From Diplonema japonicum (taxonomy: Eukaryota > Euglenozoa > Diplonemea > Diplonemida > Diplonemidae): a stretch of 64,000 nucleotides of DNA. The stretch covers positions 248,001-312,000 of the forward strand of contig OZ025728.1 of assembly GCA_964019335.1 (NCBI GenBank), read 5' to 3'. Of the stretch, positions 18,257 through 27,513 are shown one piece after another (the stretch's first letter is position 1; every line of letters starts with the position of its first letter). A program made the translations under genes and the position numbers. The notes beneath the pieces are model-generated. The model made no database searches. It saw nothing but the letters and a program-made list of their open reading frames with translations, and was not told the DNA's origin.

Positions 18257-21200
18257 TCATTTGTTTTCTTCCTGCTGCCTTTGGTAGAGGTTGACTTCTT
18301 CGTTCAGCAGCAGCAGGCAATCCTTCATGCAACCTACCTGGGGTTCGTCCTCAGGAACAAGCTGCAAGCGTCGGCGTCTGAATGCAGTGCATTCATGACA
18401 TGCGACCTTCGCGACCATCACGATGTTGGTATCAGTGAGCCGCTTGATCAAGTGCAACCCCTGACACGAATTCTTCCAGCCCCAGTAGTAAACGTTCCTT
18501 CCAGCGATGGCAACAAGGCTGTCGCCGATTAACTGAACTGTGTCTATAAAGTCTGCCTTCAGAAGATCATTCATATCCGCCACGAGTTTCGGTTGTCTAT
18601 AACCCTCTACCCATGCCTCGTGTGAGCCCCAACGTATGGTGTCAGAGTTAAATCCATGTTTTGCAGGGGACACAAAGGTGTAATTGTGCAGCAGCTGATC
18701 GCAGTTCAGGGTATTCTGGTTCTCTTTACTGGAACGAGGACCCTTGAGCATTTTAGGGGCGGGCGTTCGCGTAATTTCCGGCGGATCCGTATCCACCAAC
18801 TCAATCATCTTGGTGCCTACATCTACTGTTCTATACCATTTTTCTTCCCCTTCTTCTTCTTTTTCTTTTCCGCCAGACCTCACCTTGAACACTTCTTTAC
18901 GGCGGTCCCATTTGATCTCAGCTAAGCTCATGTCCACTGGTTCCTTGAGACGCTTCACAGTGTTCCTCCACCTGCAGTACGTGACAACATCTATCTTGGT
19001 GTCCCCACACCGCACCAACATCCCCACCTTGCCGTTACCCGAGACAGCTATCTCACACACAGGGCCACCCAGGACTAATTCTCTCTTTGGGGGCTCCATT
19101 GCCACCAACAAGTCACCCTCAAGGTGGTAGTACGCATGTACCGCAGAAGCGTAAACATTGAGAAGCTTCAACCTCCTGTTCCTTAATCGTCCCATATTTC
19201 CGTCAAAAAAGATCGTTGTGCACAGACGCACTGCCTTGTCTTCCTTCAGTATCCAGTTGCTGCCGTCTTTGTCCCCTCCCGGCACGAGCAGCATGTCGCC
19301 ACACACCACATGTCGCAGTGGTCCTTCCTCGCTTGCGGGGATCGTGAAACGATACTTTTCTTCAAGAACGATGTACGGTAAAGTTGCACTACGCACTTCA
19401 CTGTACACAACGCATTCCCACGACAGTCGATCTGCACTCCTGTTCAAAGCAAGGTACCTGTCCACCCCAACTGGTGTGAGCCCCTCCACAACTGGTGCTA
19501 ACTCCATGCACTTATCCTTCAAACTCACCCCTTCATCATTGTTCACTAACACACGATTCTCCTTGACAGTGTCCAGGCAGAGCAGCCATTCGCATATTTT
19601 ATGCCCCTTCTCCCCTTCCTCCCCATCTTGAGCCCCTGTCGTATCCTTCACGCTCCCCCCTTCACCTCGATTCACACACCACACTTTACTGTCGTCTGCA
19701 ATGAACATAAGCCTCATCGGCGAGCTCACCACCTTCACAGAAATCTCCTCCTGTTGACACTCAGCGATCGCCACAGCTCCGTCCATTTCGTAAGCAACGA
19801 CAAGAACACATTGTTCCCCCCTTTGCACTATCTTGCTCAGGATCTTCATTGTCTTCAGGTTCATAATCGTTTCCGGCAGTTGTACTTCCCTCCCACCGAA
19901 CACCACCTTGTCCGCATACACCTCTGCAATAATATCCTTGCCGTTGTCAGTGAAGGCCGCAAATGAAAGGAGGCCCTCCTTCAGGGAACTTTTGATACTT
20001 TCCTTGTCGTCGTGCAGGTAGGTATGAACGAAGTCTGTTCCTTTCATCTCCACATCAGTAAAGACTATCCTATCAAAGGTGCTGTCCTCAAGGCACTCCC
20101 CCGGTATTTGGATCCCTCTGTAGTTCATCTCAGCAAAGCTTTCGTTCGCAGCCGACAGGATCGTGATCGCCACGGCTGCAGGAGCACTGCACCACTGCAG
20201 CTTCGATAGCTCCAGCAGCGAGAGCAGTGCGTCCCTGAAACAGATGAGCTGCTTCTTCTCAGAGTACTTCTCGTACAATACCTTCTTCGCCAAGTAGCGC
20301 CTCAGCACACCACGGAAGTTCGTCAAATCTCCCATCAGCACATCCCATGTTTCCTCCCTCGCGCACGCCGCCTTGCACGCCATCACCAGGTACTCAGAGG
20401 CCTCATCCTCGGTGAGGTCAGGGTTTTCCTCTCTGACCTTCATCATTTTTTCTTTCTTCTTATTGAAGTACTCCCATATGAGATCGCCGTTCAGATTGGC
20501 TTCGCAGACGTCCGAAAAAGCAATCACAAAGAACTTCGTACAGTTAGGGTTCAGAGGGAACCTCATCAGCTTGTCGTGGACAGCAATGGCGGTGAAGAGC
20601 TCCTGCAGCCACTCGGAGCTGAAGCTAAACACCCTCTTCTTGCTACGGTAGTCGCTCGAGACCTCCACCGGAGAGGCCGCAAACAGGTCCCGCACCAGCT
20701 GCCGGTCCGGCTTGTCGACATCGTGCCCTGTGTGCTGTGCCTTGTACCTGTCCTCGTAAGGTGCCTGCCTCGCGTGGTCCCGTGTCATGTCAAGTGCGAG
20801 GCGCGAGTTGTAGTCCACCAGAAGCTTCACGAGTTTCTCGTCGCTGATGGAGGGGTGCTTTGTACTCAGTGACCTCAACTGCAGCCGGAGGTACTCCTCA
20901 AGGCAGGTCCTCAAGAAGGCCATGTTCATCTCTTCGTTTCGATGGTAGACGAACCGCGCATCCTGTTCATCTACCTTCATGCCATCATACAGCTTATGAA
21001 GGAGAGCAGACTCCTTGTTGCTTTCAACCTCTTTCATAATATGCTTCACCAGCCCACACATCACCTCCTTGTGTGATGCTTCCTCCCCCACTCCGCTTTC
21101 TGGTACCATCTCCTTCAACATCGTTTTCATCAGAAGCTTAGCTTCGTCAGAACTGGGGTTGGTTGTGAGTATGTCTCCGTTAATCCGGATTCTGCTATCA

Positions 21201-24200
21201 TGCAACTCCCACTCCTTGCAAATGGTACGAATGAAGGCACGAAGCATGCGGAGTGTCATGTGCTGTTCTTCATTCACTCCAATGAATTTAGAGAACCTTC
21301 CGTATTGAAGAGCGCACTTCAGCACTGCCCCGATGGAAGCCTCCTCTGTGCCGATCATTATCTCGATGTCCTTGTCCTCCATTTTCTTCATTCTGTACAC
21401 CTTTTTTTTTTTCTCGTCACAGGTTTCCCTTGAATTTCCCTTAACATGATCAACGCACACACTCGGGTTGCGTCCGAACAGCTCGTCCGCAGTGTACTCC
21501 AGGATGGCTGTGTCTGCTTCCACCAAGATGATGGGGTCACCCCACTCACCCAGCCTGTTCTTTTTCTCACTATTGTTCTTCTCTCTCACGGAATCCAAAA
21601 GGAACTTCTTGTCGAGGAACGAGTACCCCACGAGTATCAGTGCCAGGCGTGTCTCCCGTTCCCTCGTCTTCTCCTGAAGCCGTTGCACATTCCTCTTCGT
21701 GAACCCATGCTGCTCCAGGGCCTCTTCCACAAGGCTTGTCGTCGGATTCTTCATCTTTGGCAGGAACACGTGAACAGGGAGAAGGCTTTTAGTACTTCCT
21801 GCAGCATCGTAGGCGCTCCATAGCTCCTTCTCCACCAGTGACAGGAACTCCGCACTCCAATAACTGCCGTTGAACACAATGCTCCTCCCGGCAGGGCGGG
21901 CTTTCAACAAGTGGGTCGCAAATTCCGAGGGGTTGAAATTCTCAAGGTTGTCGTCGCTATTTTCGGGGTCATCATTCTCAACCCGCATGAACGAGTACCT
22001 CTCACACCCATGGAGGTCACTGCTGCAAGACATGCGAGCCTTGTGCAGGAGGTCGATGTTGTCCTCCAGCTTCCTGTGAAGCTGGAGGTAGTTGTGGATG
22101 TCACTCACCTCCATCTTCATGTCCTGCAGCTGCTTGTCGATCCCTGTCACCCTTTCGAAGATGCTTGTCGTGAGCAGCAGGGTCGTCCCCGCTATCGCGT
22201 TCATCCCCTCAAGGTTCCTTGCGTACACCTTCACAGCCTCCTGCGCCGCTTTCAGCATCCCGTCAACGTGCTGCACAACTTCCTCGCTTGGAACCACCTT
22301 GCGCAGCCCCAGAAGCCTCTCCACCTCCCCAAGCAGCCCCTCCACATCCTTCTTGTATCGTTTCGCCTCTGTCCGTAGTGTCATCCTCAGGTAGTTCTTT
22401 GCCTCCTTGAACACCTGTCCTTGCTTCTCCAATTGATCTCGCTCTCCGTCGCTCCTCATTGTGTTCAGGATCTCGCTGCTCATTGTCATCGACATCCTGT
22501 CATCCAGCACCTTGCTCTCGATCACTTCGAGGCAGGCAAGAACTGCCCTGTGCCGTACCATCGTCCCCTCGGCCATTCCAGAAAGAGTCGTCAGTTCCTC
22601 TATCACTTCAGTGCCGATGCGATCCACCTCGCTGATCTCCACATCGCTAACTATCTTCCCTAGCTTAGTTCCAATATCAGCCTCTTCATCTTCGTCTTTC
22701 GTGTCCTTGGTTCCAACGTGTTTCTTTTCGTTGGTCTCAGGATCAGCCTGTTCTTCTTCGTCTTTTCCAGAATGAGCTGTCAGTTTCTTCACCGCATCAG
22801 CCACTCCAGTGCCGATTTCCTTCAAGTCATTGATTGTCTTTATGTCAAACATCTTCCCCAACTCTGTTATCACTTCATCTTTCAAGATCGTTTTGGCTTG
22901 TTCCTGAACACCACCCAGAATCACAGTCGCTTGTCGAAGACACTTCATCAGCATACTTGGCAGCTGGCGTTCGTGTTTCAGAAGATCTATCAAGCACTGC
23001 ACCATGCAGTCTTTCGCTTCCCAAGAGAACTGTATGATTCCCTTGTCTTCTCCCAACACAGGAAACCTGTGGTACAGGGTACCCGTTTCGTGGATATGCT
23101 TCTCACCCCCCTCCTCCTTGTCTTGCTCAGGGGACACGACACGAGAGAACACCAGGAGCTCGGCAAGGGTCCCTGCCCACAGCTGTGCAGGAAGAACTTT
23201 CCAGTTCTTCTTGTTCTGTGGGCATATATCCGAGTGCACGAGGTTAACGAAGTCACGTAATGCCTCCGTGGCATCATGAGGCCTCACCAGAAGCAGGTGC
23301 TTCAGGTGCTGAGATTGAGTGTTGAACGTTGCTGCGATCTGAAGTTCATCACTTGTGGACAACAAGGTGTCCTTCATTCTGGAGGATAAGGACACAGCCC
23401 CATGCCAGGCGGCTGTCATTACCTTCAAATTGAACTGCATTGTCTTGATAGCTATGGCACCATGTGCCACGGAAACAACATCACCCCAAAAAGTAGTTTT
23501 TGAGAGAATGCCGCCCCCTTTGGTGATGACCTCGTGGTCTGCTGCCGATGCCGGGTGCATGAACGCTTTGTTCTGTCCTTTCCCAAAACCTTCGACGACT
23601 TTCCGGAATTCCGGCAGTTGATCCGAAGCAGTGCCGTCATTGTCGAAGGTCACGAGCTGCAACACCAAGGTGGCCACCACACGGTACAGGTGTATGTTGT
23701 TCAAGGTTACAAGGTGCTCAGTGTCGCCCGCCTCGAAAAGTGCGCTGTCCTTCAGCGACTGCTGCAGCACCTTCAGCAGCTCGCACACAGCGGCCAGCAT
23801 ACGCTCTGCAGGCTCGCTAGTGTCCTGAACCTCAACCAGTGACCCGAGTTTTGTTTCGTTCAGCTTGAACCACTTCACAAAGGTTTGCAACTCCGCAAGT
23901 CTCTCCTTTGCCATTGTGCACTGTGCCACAGCTTTCGAGCTTTTTTCCAACTTCATGAGAAACGACATTATGTCTTGTGTTCCGTGAAGCGACCTTCTCA
24001 CGAATGGGGCCGCTGCCGGGGGTCTTGGCCGTGCCATTGCTTCAGCAAGCACAGATAAGCTGCCTTCATACCTCTCGACAATTGCTTGCAACTTGCCCAA
24101 CTGGTCTGGGTGTTTCGTCACCTCATTCAGCAGGTGCTCATTGTCGACCTTGAAATTGATGTATCTTTCATTCAGCATGATGTTCAAATAGTACTTCGTG

Positions 24201-25471
24201 TGCTCGAAGGTCTCCATCTGCTCAACAAGTGACTGTGCCTCCCCGTCGCTCCTCACTGTGTCCAGAACTTCACAGGCAATCCTTCCTGACAGCTCACTGC
24301 CCAGAAGCCCGCTCTCGATCACTTCATAACTGGAAACGACCGCCCTGTGCCGTACTTGAGCCTTCTCATCGCCAACAGTCTCCAGCAATGCACACACAGC
24401 CTTCCTCACGTCGTTGGCTGCTGTCTCCCCTTTCTTGAGAATCTCTGTCAGTGCACCAGGTGTCAGCCTTCCATGCCTCAGAAGATCCACCAAGCAGCCA
24501 ACCACCACTTCCTTAACATTCACAGGAAACTGTATGGCCCCTTGTTCCCCGAGCATTGGAATCCTTTGATACAGAACACAGTTGTTGTGGAGAACAAGGC
24601 GACATTCTCCCTCTTTGTTGGTTGCCTTCGAGGACACGACACGAGAGAATGTCAACAGCTCAGAAAGGGTCCCCACCCACAGCGACACAGGGTGAACCTT
24701 CCAGTCAACATTTTCCCCAAAGGGGCACACCACATCGTGGATCTCTTTGACCAGTCGTTGGAGCTGTGCCGCATCTCGCTCGCTCCCTGCATGGCCGTGA
24801 GACATGAAGCCCGCCATAAGCAGGTACTTCAGACGCTGAACAAGAACGCTGTGGGTTGCAGCACTGCGCTGTGCTTCCGCCACCCCAGTCCCAGTGAACA
24901 AGCCTTCAACAGAGGGCCGCGGTGTCACGAAAGCTGCTATGTCCTTCACCACAGCAGCAAGGTCGCCAAGGGGACTCTCCCCGAGGACGTCTCCACTGGT
25001 GATGATAGTCTCGTACGCTACCCACTCAGGGTGCTTCTCATCTTTCAGCATGTTAACGAGTGCCCGGAAGCCAACCAGCTGATCAGCAGGAATACAGCTC
25101 TTGTCGTGTATGACGAGCTGTCCCACCAAAGAGGCCACCACACGATACAGGTGTATGTTGTTCATGGTAATGTGTGTCGAGCCACCTCCTCTTTGTAGCA
25201 GCACCTTCAGCAGCTCACACACAGAGGCCAGTATGGACACCCGCATTGCCTCCAGCAAGGGGGCCCACTGGTCGGGCTGTTGGTTCATGTCGAACAGTGC
25301 CGAGAGCCTCACCTCGTTCAGTTTGAACCATTCAATGAATTCTCCTGTTTCTGCACCTCGCCTTATGCGCTTCGTCCAGTCACCCAGCTCCCTGAGGAAG
25401 GCTTGCACGTCATGTGTAGCGTCTACTGGTGGTTCTGGTGCCCTGACCCGCCTGAAGCACACGAGGTCCAT
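18257..25471 (-). CDS. Giant STAND-like protein with degenerate NACHT-type NTPase
   Basis: Uninterrupted 2404-residue frame. Residues ~15-480 and ~490-1060 are two copies of one helical module (FxKWFKLNExxLxxL, LxxxxNIHLYRVVAxLVxQLV, VRHRAVxxxxEVIE). Residues ~1190-1350 follow the NACHT layout: VFNGSYWSAEF where a P-loop should be, PVHVFLPKMKNPTTSL, LALILVGYSFLDKK where Walker B should be, and WGDPIILVEADTAILEYTADELFGR. Key Gly-Lys-Ser and Asp-Glu residues are absent, so ATP binding is unlikely. Residues ~1780-1815 resemble pentapeptide repeats (YRGIQIPGECLEDSTFDRIVF). The rest up to ~2370 looks like an irregular beta-propeller. The start is supported by a trans-splice-like acceptor just upstream. 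No TIR, death-fold or kinase domain is recognisable. It may be a scaffold or a signalling pseudoenzyme. Fragments occur at 9149-9223 and 26405-27103. Confidence 0.75.
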   Translation of the reverse strand: MDLVCFRRVRAPEPPVDATHDVQAFLRELGDWTKRIRRGAETGEFIEWFKLNEVRLSALFDMNQQPDQWAPLLEAMRVSILASVCELLKVLLQRGGGSTHITMNNIHLYRVVASLVGQLVIHDKSCIPADQLVGFRALVNMLKDEKHPEWVAYETIITSGDVLGESPLGDLAAVVKDIAAFVTPRPSVEGLFTGTGVAEAQRSAATHSVLVQRLKYLLMAGFMSHGHAGSERDAAQLQRLVKEIHDVVCPFGENVDWKVHPVSLWVGTLSELLTFSRVVSSKATNKEGECRLVLHNNCVLYQRIPMLGEQGAIQFPVNVKEVVVGCLVDLLRHGRLTPGALTEILKKGETAANDVRKAVCALLETVGDEKAQVRHRAVVSSYEVIESGLLGSELSGRIACEVLDTVRSDGEAQSLVEQMETFEHTKYYLNIMLNERYINFKVDNEHLLNEVTKHPDQLGKLQAIVERYEGSLSVLAEAMARPRPPAAAPFVRRSLHGTQDIMSFLMKLEKSSKAVAQCTMAKERLAELQTFVKWFKLNETKLGSLVEVQDTSEPAERMLAAVCELLKVLQQSLKDSALFEAGDTEHLVTLNNIHLYRVVATLVLQLVTFDNDGTASDQLPEFRKVVEGFGKGQNKAFMHPASAADHEVITKGGGILSKTTFWGDVVSVAHGAIAIKTMQFNLKVMTAAWHGAVSLSSRMKDTLLSTSDELQIAATFNTQSQHLKHLLLVRPHDATEALRDFVNLVHSDICPQNKKNWKVLPAQLWAGTLAELLVFSRVVSPEQDKEEGGEKHIHETGTLYHRFPVLGEDKGIIQFSWEAKDCMVQCLIDLLKHERQLPSMLMKCLRQATVILGGVQEQAKTILKDEVITELGKMFDIKTINDLKEIGTGVADAVKKLTAHSGKDEEEQADPETNEKKHVGTKDTKDEDEEADIGTKLGKIVSDVEISEVDRIGTEVIEELTTLSGMAEGTMVRHRAVLACLEVIESKVLDDRMSMTMSSEILNTMRSDGERDQLEKQGQVFKEAKNYLRMTLRTEAKRYKKDVEGLLGEVERLLGLRKVVPSEEVVQHVDGMLKAAQEAVKVYARNLEGMNAIAGTTLLLTTSIFERVTGIDKQLQDMKMEVSDIHNYLQLHRKLEDNIDLLHKARMSCSSDLHGCERYSFMRVENDDPENSDDNLENFNPSEFATHLLKARPAGRSIVFNGSYWSAEFLSLVEKELWSAYDAAGSTKSLLPVHVFLPKMKNPTTSLVEEALEQHGFTKRNVQRLQEKTRERETRLALILVGYSFLDKKFLLDSVREKNNSEKKNRLGEWGDPIILVEADTAILEYTADELFGRNPSVCVDHVKGNSRETCDEKKKKVYRMKKMEDKDIEIMIGTEEASIGAVLKCALQYGRFSKFIGVNEEQHMTLRMLRAFIRTICKEWELHDSRIRINGDILTTNPSSDEAKLLMKTMLKEMVPESGVGEEASHKEVMCGLVKHIMKEVESNKESALLHKLYDGMKVDEQDARFVYHRNEEMNMAFLRTCLEEYLRLQLRSLSTKHPSISDEKLVKLLVDYNSRLALDMTRDHARQAPYEDRYKAQHTGHDVDKPDRQLVRDLFAASPVEVSSDYRSKKRVFSFSSEWLQELFTAIAVHDKLMRFPLNPNCTKFFVIAFSDVCEANLNGDLIWEYFNKKKEKMMKVREENPDLTEDEASEYLVMACKAACAREETWDVLMGDLTNFRGVLRRYLAKKVLYEKYSEKKQLICFRDALLSLLELSKLQWCSAPAAVAITILSAANESFAEMNYRGIQIPGECLEDSTFDRIVFTDVEMKGTDFVHTYLHDDKESIKSSLKEGLLSFAAFTDNGKDIIAEVYADKVVFGGREVQLPETIMNLKTMKILSKIVQRGEQCVLVVAYEMDGAVAIAECQQEEISVKVVSSPMRLMFIADDSKVWCVNRGEGGSVKDTTGAQDGEEGEKGHKICEWLLCLDTVKENRVLVNNDEGVSLKDKCMELAPVVEGLTPVGVDRYLALNRSADRLSWECVVYSEVRSATLPYIVLEEKYRFTIPASEEGPLRHVVCGDMLLVPGGDKDGSNWILKEDKAVRLCTTIFFDGNMGRLRNRRLKLLNVYASAVHAYYHLEGDLLVAMEPPKRELVLGGPVCEIAVSGNGKVGMLVRCGDTKIDVVTYCRWRNTVKRLKEPVDMSLAEIKWDRRKEVFKVRSGGKEKEEEGEEKWYRTVDVGTKMIELVDTDPPEITRTPAPKMLKGPRSSKENQNTLNCDQLLHNYTFVSPAKHGFNSDTIRWGSHEAWVEGYRQPKLVADMNDLLKADFIDTVQLIGDSLVAIAGRNVYYWGWKNSCQGLHLIKRLTDTNIVMVAKVACHECTAFRRRRLQLVPEDEPQVGCMKDCLLLLNEEVNLYQRQQEENK

Positions 25472-25477
25472 TTTGCC

Positions 25478-25503
25478 CTATGTGGTTGAAGGAGAGGGGA
25501 ATA
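25478..25503 (-). promoter_or_regulatory. Probable spliced-leader acceptor of the STAND-like gene
   Basis: On the minus strand, a pyrimidine-rich tract (TTCCCCTCTCCTTCAACCAC) is followed by ATAG and then seven bases before the ATG at 25471. This is the canonical arrangement of a euglenozoan trans-splicing site. RNA evidence is not available here. Confidence 0.6.
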
Positions 25504-25605
25504 GGTGGTGCTTAAAAGATACAAAATAAAAACTCAAAACATAAGATCTGGCTTGGAAATTCCTGCTTTCAGAAGAAAAGCCTATTCCTTCCCCTTAAGA
25601 ACATA

Positions 25606-25925
25606 AAAATAAACTCGATGATTTAAAGGAAGCCGGTGGGGACACCCTGCACAAGCACCATTTACTTGATTACAGGGGGCGCTCCTCGGCCTAGCTGTAG
25701 CTTCTTCTGCGTTCCGCGTCGTGTCCTTAATGCGTGCGGTGCGCAGCTCAACCCTAGCCGGGGCGCCCCGGGTAACCAAGATTCTGAACCCGTGTAGTTT
25801 GCTGCCTGTTCGTCACCCAGAGCATCTGCTTCTCCCACTCGGGCGCTACCGACGAGGAGGTCAACAGCGAACAACACATCTGATGTACTTCTTTATATTT
25901 CCATGTTATCCCCACCACCAAAATA
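25606..25925. repeat. Dispersed repeat A (full copy 2)
   Basis: Same repeat as 3166-3462, complete from GATGATTTAAAGGAAGCCGG to TTATCCCCACCACC, with an additional GTCACCCAGAGCATCTGCTT segment that is also present at 16690. The conserved minus-strand frame (25662-25877) ends in the same residues as the copy at 3210-3416. Confidence 0.8.
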
Positions 25926-26026
25926 AAATGGGTGTTGGTTGCAACACTATTTGCCGTTAAGTGCGCAGCGCGGTGGAGGGTCTATCTATGTGTTGTTACC
26001 CATGTGCTGCTCACTTTAATGAATGG

Positions 26027-26400
26027 GAAAAACAACATCAAGTACGGTAACCACAACTTTTTTTATACCGTTACTGTAACCACCAAATTTTTTCCTTATG
26101 CAACTACAAACTTTTTATTCCACCATCCACGGTAACCTGTATCATTTTTATTTTGTCAGATTAGGGTTTATCATAAAATGAACTTGGTGGAAAAAAAGTT
26201 CCAACATACATGGTTTAGTGGAAATAAGATTAGGTTACCATGGACAGCGGGAACTTTATTTAAAAAAACCGTTTTGGTGGGAAAAAAAGTTATGATTACC
26301 GTACTTGGTGGGAAAAAAGTTCTAAGTTACCGTGGATAGAGGTAAAAATTCTGCTTATAGTACTTGGTGGAAAAAAGTTATTTGCTTACCGTGAACGGTG
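26027..26400. repeat. Foldback-like element of short AT-rich sub-repeats
   Basis: The right arm (about 26180-26400) repeats a 45-55-bp motif with core GGTGGGAAAAAAAGTT and TTACCGTACTTGG four or five times. The left arm (26028-26140) carries the same words inverted (GTACGGTAACCACAACTTTTT, CCACCATCCACGGTAACC). The two arms can pair, with about 23 of 25 bases matching in the best block. No terminal repeat pair or target duplication could be fixed by eye. Confidence 0.65.
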
Positions 26401-26404
26401 TTTT

Positions 26405-27103
26405 TCATTTAGTGAATTTAGAGAACTTTCCGTAATGAAGAGCGCACTTCAGCACTGCCCCGATGGAAGCCTCCTCTGTGCCGATCATTATCTCGATGTC
26501 CTTGTCCTCCATTTTCTTCATTCTGTACACTTCACAGGTTTCCATTGAATTTCCCTCACCCTGGGGTGGTGGACCCTGCACACCAACATGATCCACACAC
26601 ACACTCGAGTTGCGTCCGACAGCTCGTCCACAGTGTACTCCAGGATGGCTGTGTCTGCTTCCACCAAGATGATGGGGTCACCCCACTCACTCAGCTTGTT
26701 CTTCTCTCTCATGGAATCCAAAAGGAACTTCTTGTCGAGGAACGAGTACCCCACGAGTATCAGTGCCAGGCGTGTCTCCCGTTCCCTCGTCTTCTCCTGA
26801 AGCCGTTGCACATTCCTCTTCGTGAACCCATGCTGCTCCAGGGCCTCTTCCACAAGGCTTGTCGGATTTTTACGGGGTCATCATTCTCAACCCGCATGAA
26901 CGAGTACCTCTCACACCCATGGAGGTCGCTGCTGAAGACGTGCGAGCCTTGTGAAGGAGGTCGATGTTGTCCTGCAGCTTCCTGTGTAGCTGGAGGTAGC
27001 TGAACTAATACTGGGGGGAATAAAAAGGTTCACAACGAGTGTTTGAAATTCCAGCAGTTGATCCGAAGCAGTGCCGTCATTGTCGAAGGTCACGAGCTGC
27101 TAA
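26405..27103 (-). pseudogene. Broken copy of the STAND-like gene
   Basis: Blocks match the 18257-25471 gene. 26412-26870 corresponds to about 21279-21750, 26872-26997 to about 21965-22095 with gaps, and 27050-27103 to about 23607-23660, so two internal stretches have been deleted. The first block covers the degenerate Walker-B region. A one-base deletion near 26618 breaks the frame and a short insertion (GTGGTGGACCCTGCACACC region) sits near 26570. Two length differences from the parent are multiples of three, so the copy derives from a related allele or paralogue and not from the present parent directly. Confidence 0.8.
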
Positions 27104-27513
27104 GCCTCGCTTGCTCACACAAACATGTCCCCGCAGTTTGGTTTCATCTTTTTTGTTGCACCCTCATTTTAAACCTTTGAGACACAGAATGGAAGTGCTT
27201 GAAAACCATACAAAACGAGCCCAGCAACACACTGAAAGGTGGGGGAGGGAGAGGGGGAGTTACCATACCCGGATCATAAACGAGACTTTTTTGTTTCTGT
27301 TTTTCGGGCTTTTTTTTTTTTTTCCAAACCCTTTTTAGTGTACTTAAGTTTTTGACCCACCTTTTTTTTTTTTTGAATATTAAATACGTGAGGGGGGTGG
27401 GAGATGCACGGGCTTATCACCAAGAGTTTGCCGACGGTTCAAAAAAAAAAAAAAAAAACCACTTCGGTGAAAGAGAATCTCGCTGTTAAAAGAAAGAAAG
27501 AAAAATAGCAACG
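27104..27513. other. Low-complexity spacer
   Basis: T- and A-runs with no coding potential. It is the 3' flank of the lipase gene. Confidence 0.6.

Noticed and set aside
25662-25877. Small host gene in repeat A
   Set aside because: The same frame is present in a second copy at 3210-3416 and in partial copies, so it belongs to a repeat.
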